From: UBA8514 sp050251415
GTDB lineage: Bacteria > Bacillota > Clostridia > Lachnospirales > Anaerotignaceae
Assembly (NCBI GenBank): GCA_050251415.1
Contig: JBFWMT010000043.1
Location: 1 to 21,415, forward strand
Length of the DNA: 21,415 bases
Direction of reading: 5' to 3'
The notes beneath the pieces were generated by a model. The model worked only from the letters and a program-made list of their open reading frames with translations. It was not told the origin of the DNA and did no database searches. Made by a program: the position numbers and the translations under genes. Position 1 is the stretch's first letter, and every line of letters starts with the position of its first letter. Positions 16,683-21,415 of this stretch are shown here, one piece after another.

Positions 16683-17189
16683 TTATAAGTATACATAGGT
16701 GTGAAATCCACCCTGATGTGTCATTTCATCAACCAATTTTTCCATATCCTCTGCCACTGCAATTGCATCTTCCATTTCTCCAAGAGAATAGCAGAATCCA
16801 CACTGCTTTTCATTCTTGGCTGGCACTTCCACCATTTTTCTAAGATAGGTAAGTGCTTCTTTTAAGAGCTTTGCAAAAAACGGAAAATATTCTTCTTCGC
16901 TATAGCCTTTAAAGTTTACCACCAAATAGAACCCTGTTTGGCATCCCATAGGCCCAAAGTAGGAAATCATTGCATTATTGTAGCTATCACTTATATCTCT
17001 TACTGCTGTGGCAAAGCAATGCTCAAAGGTATGCAGTGCCTTATTTGTAATTATTTCTTCCTTATATGGTGCTCTAAGGCGAATATCAAGGGTAAGGGTT
17101 TTAATATCCCCTAATGTATCTATCTTAGAAAGATAAATGCCCCTTGTAAGCTCCAAGTGGTCTACGTTAAAAGAAACACTGTTTTTCAT
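16683..17189 (-). CDS. luxS: S-ribosylhomocysteine lyase LuxS
   Basis: Fe/Zn enzyme that splits S-ribosylhomocysteine into homocysteine and the autoinducer-2 precursor. It recycles S-adenosylhomocysteine in the activated methyl cycle. At 168 residues it is close to family length. The metal ligands are H53 and H57 in HTFEH and C130 in NEKQCG. The catalytic cysteine is C83 in GPMGCQTGFYL. The GGAGAG ribosome binding site lies within the last codons of the upstream gene, and the start is only two bases past that gene's stop codon, so translation is probably coupled. Its neighbours are citrate/2-oxoglutarate genes rather than methionine or pfs genes, which is unusual. Confidence 0.95.
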   Translation of the reverse strand: MKNSVSFNVDHLELTRGIYLSKIDTLGDIKTLTLDIRLRAPYKEEIITNKALHTFEHCFATAVRDISDSYNNAMISYFGPMGCQTGFYLVVNFKGYSEEEYFPFFAKLLKEALTYLRKMVEVPAKNEKQCGFCYSLGEMEDAIAVAEDMEKLVDEMTHQGGFHTYVYL

Positions 17190-17191
17190 TT

Positions 17192-18574
17192 TTAACTCTC
17201 CGTTTTCTCGTCAATTTCCTTCATTGTCTTAAGTGTAAGTTCTTCCAGCTCCTCGTCGGTAATCACCGTAACACGACCCTCGTTATACTGTTCATTTACC
17301 CAGTGATACACAATTTCAACAAGCTTACTTGTTTTTTCAACTGCGGCCTCGCCTTTAAGATTAAAGTAGCTGTTAATCCAGTGGGCAATACCTGAAGTAC
17401 CTGATGTATTGCTTATTGCAATGCGCACAGGTCTGTTAAGAAGTTTTTCTGTATCAAAAATATTATAAATTTCTTCATTTTTAAGAAGGCCATCTGCATG
17501 AATACCCGCTCTTGTTACATTAAAATTCTTGCCAACAAAAGGTGTCATAGGAGGAATATCGTAATGCAGTTCTTTTTCAAAATATTCAGCAATTTCACTT
17601 ATAACGGTGGTATCCATTCCGTCCAAAGTTCCTCTAAGCTGGGCATATTCCATAACCATTGCTTCTAGCGGTGTATTTCCTGTTCTTTCCCCAATACCTA
17701 AAAGCGAGCAGTTAACACTGCAAGCACCATAAAGCCATGCACAAGAGGCATTGTTTACTGCACGATAAAAATCGTTGTGACCATGCCATTCAAGCCATTC
17801 ACTTGGCACACCTGCATGATTAACAAGACCATACATAATACCAGGCACACTGCGTGGAAGAACACTTCCTGGATACGAAATGCCATATCCCAAGGTGTCA
17901 CAAGCACGTATCTTTACAGGAACGCCTGTCTCTGCGCTAAGCTCCATCAGTGCCGCTGCAAAAGGCACAACAAATCCGTAGAAATCCGCACGGGTAATGT
18001 CCTCGAAATGACAACGTGGTGTTACACCAGTTTCTATACATTCACGCACAACTGCAAGGTAGTGGTCAACAGCCTGGTGCCTTGTCATGTGCATTTTATG
18101 AAAAATATGATAGTCGGAACAGCTTACAAGAATACCTGTTTCTTTAAGGCCAATATCCTTAACCAACTGGAAATCCTTTTTAGAGGCTCTAATCCAGCTA
18201 GTAATTTCTGGGAACTCATAGCCTTTTTCAAGACATTTATATACTGCATCTTGGTCTTTTTTTGTGTAGAGGAAAAATTCACTCATTTTAATAACGCCCT
18301 TTGGGCCTGAAAGCTTATGAATAAGGTCAAAAATATGTGTCATCTGTTCTACCGTATATGGCTGTCTGCTTTGCTGGCCATCTCTGAAGGTAGTATCGGT
18401 TATCCAAATATCATCTGGTACTTCCAATGGCACCAATCTACGGTTAAAAACAACTTTCGGCACTTCATCATAGCTAAAGAAATCTCTGTAGAGATTAGGT
18501 TCTTTTACTGCAACCAAAGGGTAGGTCTGGCCTGTACTTTCTAAAAGATTTGTCTTTTTATTATATTCAAACAT
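17192..18574 (-). CDS. Re-type citrate synthase (2-isopropylmalate/homocitrate synthase family)
   Basis: Member of the DRE-TIM/HMGL-like aldol condensation family, 460 residues. DTTFRDGQQ at 60-68 gives the metal-binding Asp and catalytic Arg. HGHND at 264-268 gives the two metal-binding His. GERTGNTPLEAMV follows in the barrel, and FVGKNFNVTRAGIHADGL is typical of the family. From memory, the overall sequence, including the N-terminal PNLYRDFF and EVPKVVFN and the SEFFLYTKKD segment, resembles the Re-citrate synthase of Clostridium kluyveri more than LeuA. There is no C-terminal LeuA regulatory domain. The downstream isocitrate dehydrogenase supports a citrate to 2-oxoglutarate role. 2-Isopropylmalate or homocitrate synthase remains possible. 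AGGAGG precedes the ATG. First gene of a three-gene operon with luxS and icd. Confidence 0.78.
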   Translation of the reverse strand: MFEYNKKTNLLESTGQTYPLVAVKEPNLYRDFFSYDEVPKVVFNRRLVPLEVPDDIWITDTTFRDGQQSRQPYTVEQMTHIFDLIHKLSGPKGVIKMSEFFLYTKKDQDAVYKCLEKGYEFPEITSWIRASKKDFQLVKDIGLKETGILVSCSDYHIFHKMHMTRHQAVDHYLAVVRECIETGVTPRCHFEDITRADFYGFVVPFAAALMELSAETGVPVKIRACDTLGYGISYPGSVLPRSVPGIMYGLVNHAGVPSEWLEWHGHNDFYRAVNNASCAWLYGACSVNCSLLGIGERTGNTPLEAMVMEYAQLRGTLDGMDTTVISEIAEYFEKELHYDIPPMTPFVGKNFNVTRAGIHADGLLKNEEIYNIFDTEKLLNRPVRIAISNTSGTSGIAHWINSYFNLKGEAAVEKTSKLVEIVYHWVNEQYNEGRVTVITDEELEELTLKTMKEIDEKTES

Positions 18575-18663
18575 GTTTAGCCTCCTGCTCTTTTACAAAA
18601 TTTCGGTTCAATTACTACGGGGTCAATCCCCTATTAAAGCTTCACATTATAAACTTAAGTTAT

Positions 18664-18691
18664 TCTATACTATTTTAACGCTTTAAGTCAA
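18664..18691 (-). promoter_or_regulatory. Candidate sigma-A promoter of the citrate synthase-luxS-icd operon
   Basis: On the minus strand, TTGACT (18686-18691), a 16-bp spacer and TATAGA (18664-18669), about 90 bp before the first ATG. The leader contains a small hairpin, GGGG-N5-CCCC (18619-18631), of unknown role. Confidence 0.45.
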
Positions 18692-18768
18692 TACAGTGAA
18701 AAATATATAGCAAATGCAATAAAAATATGTTGTGGACAAATGTTCACCATACAAATGTGCACAAAACA

Positions 18769-18797
18769 TCATAAATTATATTTATACTACATATAAT
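18769..18797 (+). promoter_or_regulatory. Candidate sigma-E-like promoter of the 77-residue protein gene
   Basis: TCATAAA (18769-18775), a 14-bp spacer and CATATAAT (18790-18797), compared with the mother-cell consensus KMATATT-N14-CATACANT. The -10 also contains TATAAT, but no sigma-A -35 stands at the right distance. The position suits a leader of about 23 nt. Confidence 0.4.
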
Positions 18798-18826
18798 TTA
18801 TTAAACCGTTTTAAAGGAGAGTGCCC

Positions 18827-19060
18827 ATGATACAAAAAAATAAGCGTCCCATTCCAAAGGAATTTTGCATACAAAAACCTGTGGCAGCATCGCCAATAGA
18901 TATACCAAAGGAAGAACCCAAAGTTATTTTTACTGCAGAAAGCTCCTATAAAAAAGTGCAAAAAAAGGAACCACTTAAGCACCATATGCCTACATCAAAT
19001 TCCAAAAACATGATTGGCCCAGCCGTAGCGGCAATGCTGCTTATGGATGTACTAAAATAA
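18827..19060 (+). CDS. Small protein of unknown function (77 aa)
   Basis: Not recognised. The first 50 residues are rich in Lys and Pro (NKRPIPKEF, IPKEEPK, KKVQKKEPLKHH) and probably unstructured. The last 15 or so (GPAVAAMLLMDVLK) form a short amphipathic or hydrophobic segment that could touch a membrane or a partner. AAAGGAGA stands seven bases before the ATG, a near-ideal ribosome binding site, so translation is likely. An in-frame GTG two codons earlier is too close to that site. A sigma-E-like promoter lies upstream, and the gene is next to other spore-like small genes, so a sporulation role is possible. It is monocistronic, ending before hairpin repeat copy D and a terminator. Confidence 0.7.
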   Translation: MIQKNKRPIPKEFCIQKPVAASPIDIPKEEPKVIFTAESSYKKVQKKEPLKHHMPTSNSKNMIGPAVAAMLLMDVLK

Positions 19061-19087
19061 AAATCTAAAGATCAAAACAGCACATAA

Positions 19088-19207
19088 ACCTTGGGCGTTG
19101 CCCAAACCAGGCTAAAAACAAAGTCAAACCCGTTGAGAGCTTAGCCCTGAAACACCCAAAAGGGTTTCACCGTTGACCCCTATAAAACCGTATATTTAAG
19201 GGTTCAT
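19088..19207. repeat. Composite intergenic hairpin repeat, copy D (degenerate)
   Basis: Same order as copy B. TTGGGC-GTT-GCCCAA is intact (19091-19105). Decayed versions of the other modules follow: GAGAGC-TTA-GCCCTG, CACCCAAAAGGGTTTCACC, TTGACCCC and TATAAAACCGTATATTTAAGG. Several stems are broken by substitutions, suggesting an old copy that is no longer maintained. Confidence 0.82.
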
Positions 19208-19241
19208 CATGTAGGATAAAACATGTATTTAAAAAAAGTTT

Positions 19242-19274
19242 AGGACGTTTACATAAAGCTTGTGTAAACGTCCT
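19242..19274. terminator. Bidirectional terminator between convergent small genes
   Basis: A 12-bp perfect stem, AGGACGTTTACA / TGTAAACGTCCT, with a 9-base loop. It has T runs on both sides (TTTTTAT on plus, TTTTTTT on minus) and serves the 77-residue gene and the 145-residue gene that face each other. Confidence 0.85.
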
Positions 19275-19302
19275 TTTTATATCTACCATCATTAATATTA
19301 CT

Positions 19303-19740
19303 CTATTCCTGCAAAAAAATTCCCGCCTTTGCCATTTTAAGAAAAGCACCCAACTTTTTTTGTTCCTCTACACTTAGATATCCGTTAAAAGCATTTATCA
19401 TTTCTAATCTTCTTTTCTGTGGATTATCTCCACCCTTTTCCATGGCCATAATTCCTCCCTGTGGAGAAAACTTGTTTATTTCCAACAGTTTAATAACCAT
19501 AAATAACCCCTTTTGATATTCCTTATCCAAAAAAGGTAATGCTGCATTTATGGCCTTTATCTGCCTGTTTCGCATGTCTTCATCCTCTTTAGGCTGTACT
19601 TCTTCCATTTTTGTAATAGTCTTTTCTTCCTTTGTATTCATTGCCGCACCAAGCATTTTTGCAGTTTCCATCATTTTCATCATGTCTGCTGTGTCGCCAC
19701 TGCCACCCAAAAGCTGGCTAAGCATCATCAGCTTATCCAT
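19303..19740 (-). CDS. Conserved-looking hypothetical protein (145 aa)
   Basis: Not recognised. The soluble protein of 145 residues opens with a Met/Leu/Gly-rich segment (MDKLMMLSQLLGG, MMKMMETAKML), followed by a charged linker. The helical C-terminal half contains the segments IKAINAALPFLDKEYQKGL, INAFNGYLSVEEQKK and LGAFLKMAKAGIF. The Met-rich start and repeated short helices recall small proteins next to spore genes in Clostridia, but I cannot name a family. The ATG at 19740 is preferred: GGAGG lies eight bases upstream, whereas an upstream in-frame TTG at 19755 is part of that site. No convincing promoter was found in the short gap behind it; the preceding gene has its own terminator. 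Confidence 0.7.
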   Translation of the reverse strand: MDKLMMLSQLLGGSGDTADMMKMMETAKMLGAAMNTKEEKTITKMEEVQPKEDEDMRNRQIKAINAALPFLDKEYQKGLFMVIKLLEINKFSPQGGIMAMEKGGDNPQKRRLEMINAFNGYLSVEEQKKLGAFLKMAKAGIFLQE

Positions 19741-19813
19741 CGATATATCCTCCAAGTTTAAACACCCCCTTAGCTATTAATATGCCTTTATAGGCAAATG
19801 TATACAAATAAAA

Positions 19814-19837
19814 GGTGCAGACGAAAACGCCCGCACC
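19814..19837 (-). terminator. Terminator of the Gly/Cys-rich small protein gene
   Basis: On the minus strand, GGTGCGGGCG-TTTT-CGTCTGCACC forms a 10-bp stem with two G-U pairs. It is followed by a TTTTATTT tail. It starts 22 bp after the stop codon at 19860. Confidence 0.75.
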
Positions 19838-19859
19838 CCAAAAACTTAGACTTTTTGTT

Positions 19860-20114
19860 TTATGCTTCGCACATTCCACAGCCAGTGCCAATACCGCCAA
19901 TACCATTGTTACCGCAGCAGCAGAAAAGCAAAAGAAGGATGATAATCCATGAACAGTCATTGTCTGTGCCTGCTCCACCTACACAATTTCCGCCGCCAAA
20001 AATACCGCCAATACCATTGTTTCCACCACAGCAGAATAAAAGAAGAAGAATCCAAATCCAGCTTCCCCCACCAGTGCTAACACCTGCAACATTACTTCCA
20101 CCAAAACATCCCAT
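19860..20114 (-). CDS. Gly/Cys-rich small membrane-type protein with internal duplication
   Basis: An 84-residue protein made of two similar halves. Each has a Trp-led hydrophobic stretch (SWIWILLLLFCC, then SWIIILLLLFCC), a GNNGIGGI block, and glycine-rich linkers. It has nine cysteines, several in CC or CCC runs. The layout resembles small Gly-rich proteins of the YjcZ kind seen in spores of Firmicutes, but this is likeness of style, not a proven family match. Each hydrophobic core (about 9 residues) is too short for a standard membrane span, so membrane insertion, assembly or cross-linking are alternatives. AAGGAGG precedes the ATG with good spacing. A sigma-E-like promoter lies about 50 bp upstream and a terminator follows. 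It is divergent from the protease gene. Confidence 0.8.
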   Translation of the reverse strand: MGCFGGSNVAGVSTGGGSWIWILLLLFCCGGNNGIGGIFGGGNCVGGAGTDNDCSWIIILLLLFCCCGNNGIGGIGTGCGMCEA

Positions 20115-20161
20115 ATAAATTAACCTCCTTTAAATAAATATTTATTTTTAATTCACTATTA

Positions 20162-20190
20162 ATTGTATGCAGCCACAAGTAATAAATTGA
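20162..20190 (-). promoter_or_regulatory. Candidate sigma-E-like promoter of the Gly/Cys-rich protein gene
   Basis: On the minus strand, TCAATTT (20184-20190), a 14-bp spacer, then CATACAAT (20162-20169). The -10 is a perfect fit to the sigma-E consensus CATACANT, and the -35 matches 5 of 7. Confidence 0.55.
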
Positions 20191-20236
20191 CTAAAAAATG
20201 AAAATTTTATCGGTACAGGCCATATTTTGTCCACTC

Positions 20237-20264
20237 ACCTTTTTTACAGCTAGCCCATAAAATA
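20237..20264 (+). promoter_or_regulatory. Candidate sigma-K-like promoter of the interrupted protease gene
   Basis: AC (20237-20238), a 17-bp spacer, then CATAAAATA (20256-20264), matching the late mother-cell consensus AC-N16/17-CATANNNTA exactly. It is about 30 bp before the ATG at 20294. The motif is short, so chance occurrence is possible. Confidence 0.45.
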
Positions 20265-20293
20265 ATAGTGAACATTACTTTGGATGTGTGGTT

Positions 20294-20497
20294 ATGAATA
20301 ACGCCATCAATGAAATTCACGCACTTGCACCACCTGGTATAACTGGAGAGGGCATAGGCATTGCCATACTGGATACAGGTATTTGCCCCCTTGAAGATTT
20401 TACTTTTCCACAAAACCGAATTATTGCCTTTAAGGATTTTGTATACGGACAAAATGTGGTCTATGACGACAACGGCCATGGTACACATGTAACTGGC
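20294..20497 (+). pseudogene. N-terminal fragment of a subtilisin-family (S8) serine protease, interrupted by an inserted element
   Basis: 68 codons of a subtilase. The Asp motif is AILDTGI (D27), and the His motif is DDNGHGTHVTG (H62). The reading frame then leaves the family and goes into about 29 unrelated codons antisense to the recombinase gene. The catalytic Ser part is absent from the window. There is no signal peptide or propeptide: the catalytic domain starts at about residue 15, as in short intracellular-type clostridial subtilases. The ATG at 20294 has an imperfect site, GGATGTG, five bases upstream; a GTG two codons earlier is an alternative. It may be a dead gene, or one restored by excision of the element in some cells; the sequence here cannot decide. 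Confidence 0.8.
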
Positions 20498-21415
20498 TAC
20501 AAATCAAAACGCTACACATTCCAATATATAGTTACTTCTCTTATATCCTCAAGGCTATCAATTTCAATATGGTCAACAAAATAGTTTAATATTTCATTAC
20601 TCAGTTTATCAAAATTACAATACTCTTTAATAATTGGTTGCAGCTTTTGTTTGTTACTGCACTTAAACTCCATTTCTAAAATTTCAGCCTTTAGCATATC
20701 CGCCTTTTTACCCTTTACTTCTATTTCTTCCATAAGGCTTTCCTTTAAAAAAAGATATTCCTCATCTGTTAGTTTTCCTGCCACTTTATCTACATACAGC
20801 ATTGCTAATGCCTTTTTAATGCTGTCTAAATTCTCTTTTAAAACCTCTGCTTCCCTTATTTTGTGCTTTGAAATATTTTCTGTTTTCTCTGTCATGTCAT
20901 CAAGAATTTTTGTAAGATATACCACATTTTGGGGTTCTTTAAAACACGCTTCAATAATTGCTTGTATTTTCTGTTGAACTATTTTTGTAAGTTTCTCCTC
21001 CCCCATAGAATTATGCCTGCACTCTTTTCCCCCACTTCTTGAAAAAACCTGACAATACAAATAGGATTGTGCATTGCGACCCACAACCCTAAACATTTTG
21101 TTTCCGCAATTTTTGCAGTACACTTTGCCCGAAAAAATGAAAATTTTTTTCTCTCCCATTGCCTTGCTCTTAGTTTCATATTTATTTTCTTTAAGCATTT
21201 TTTGAACCAATTCAAAGTCTTCCTTTTTAATAATTGGCTGGTGACAGTTAGGTACCACTATCCATTCCTGTTGTGGTACAGTAATCATCTTTTTGCTTTT
21301 ATAGCTTGCCTTTCTCTCTTTACCCTGTACAATTGAGCCTATGTAAACCTCATTGGATAAAATTCTTTTAATGGTACTTTGTGCCCACATGCCATACACA
21401 CTGCTATAATCATAT
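20498..21415. mobile_element. Left end of an integrated element carrying a large serine recombinase (continues past the window)
   Basis: Similarity to subtilase stops within a few bases of 20492-20499, and the recombinase stop codon lies about 15 bp further on. A serine integrase gene directly beside the junction is the usual layout of phages and integrative elements that use such enzymes. The exact crossover dinucleotide cannot be fixed without the right junction. The right end and cargo are outside the window. Confidence 0.75.
20512..21415 (-). CDS. Large serine recombinase, C-terminal part (5' end beyond window)
   Basis: Site-specific recombinase of the large serine type; 300 codons are visible and the frame is still open at the right edge. 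Present are the end of the Recombinase domain (STIKRILSNEVYIG, VPQQEWIVVPNCHQPII), then a zinc ribbon with YCKNCGNKM and YLYCQ...KECRHNSM (four Cys). A long coiled-coil segment follows (ENISKHKIREAEVLKENLD, then KKADMLKAEILEME), and a C-terminal DNA-contacting tail ends in REVTIYWNV. The N-terminal resolvase domain with the catalytic serine must lie to the right of 21415. A GTG at 21399 could be taken as a start but is internal to the domain. It should catalyse integration and, with a directionality factor, excision of the element. Confidence 0.92.
   Translation of the reverse strand, partial: YDYSSVYGMWAQSTIKRILSNEVYIGSIVQGKERKASYKSKKMITVPQQEWIVVPNCHQPIIKKEDFELVQKMLKENKYETKSKAMGEKKIFIFSGKVYCKNCGNKMFRVVGRNAQSYLYCQVFSRSGGKECRHNSMGEEKLTKIVQQKIQAIIEACFKEPQNVVYLTKILDDMTEKTENISKHKIREAEVLKENLDSIKKALAMLYVDKVAGKLTDEEYLFLKESLMEEIEVKGKKADMLKAEILEMEFKCSNKQKLQPIIKEYCNFDKLSNEILNYFVDHIEIDSLEDIREVTIYWNV

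Noticed and set aside
15440..16843. Long plus-strand open frame of 467 codons opposite icd
   Set aside because: Antisense to a clear isocitrate dehydrogenase. The product is Cys/His/Phe-rich with no domain, has no ribosome binding site, and overlaps the operon terminator and the luxS end.
19733..19978. Minus-strand 81-codon hydrophobic frame overlapping the Gly/Cys-rich gene
   Set aside because: Shifted frame of that gene running through its terminator; no ribosome binding site.
19798..20118. Plus-strand Pro/Gln-rich open frame
   Set aside because: Antisense of the Gly/Cys-rich gene. The Pro-rich composition is the complement of Gly codons, and it has no ribosome binding site.
20207..20488. 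Minus-strand 93-codon frame across the protease start
   Set aside because: Antisense to the DTG and HGTHV motifs; no ribosome binding site or recognizable features.

Overview
The window is AT-rich with strong AGGAGG-type ribosome binding sites and carries spoIID, a spoIIQ-like gene and candidate mother-cell and forespore promoters. It also encodes a probable Re-type citrate synthase, an enzyme known mainly from strict anaerobes. Together these point to the chromosome of an anaerobic, endospore-forming Clostridia bacterium, perhaps close to Lachnospirales. That placement is inference, because there is no rRNA or other phylogenetic marker here.

Layout. 1-8241 is a run of minus-strand housekeeping genes: thpR (cut by the left edge), transketolase, threonine synthase, a YgiQ-type radical SAM protein and an NSUN/RsmF-type rRNA methyltransferase. 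The gaps after tkt and between ygiQ and rsmF are filled by hairpin-rich intergenic repeats, with a degenerate copy near 19.1 kb. 8385-13507 runs on the plus strand: a flavin reductase-like protein, then a two-gene unit of a lipoprotein solute-binding protein and a membrane Cache/GGDEF/EAL c-di-GMP enzyme, with no ABC permease or ATPase beside it. 13555-15422 is the sporulation pair spoIID-spoIIQ on the minus strand. 15494-18574 is a compact minus-strand operon: Re-citrate synthase-like enzyme, luxS, isocitrate dehydrogenase.

18.8-20.5 kb holds small proteins of unknown function. One is a Gly/Cys-rich protein built from two near-identical hydrophobic halves, and two of the small genes have candidate sigma-E-like promoters. 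Next to them is the start of a subtilisin-family protease gene with a candidate sigma-K-like promoter. Its reading frame breaks just after the HGTHVTG motif, at the edge of an element whose first gene is a large serine recombinase running off the right edge. The position and orientation resemble the sigK-skin type of developmentally excised element. This is the most interesting feature of the window, and it can be tested by finding the rest of the protease gene beyond the element.

No tRNA, rRNA, CRISPR array or replication origin was seen.
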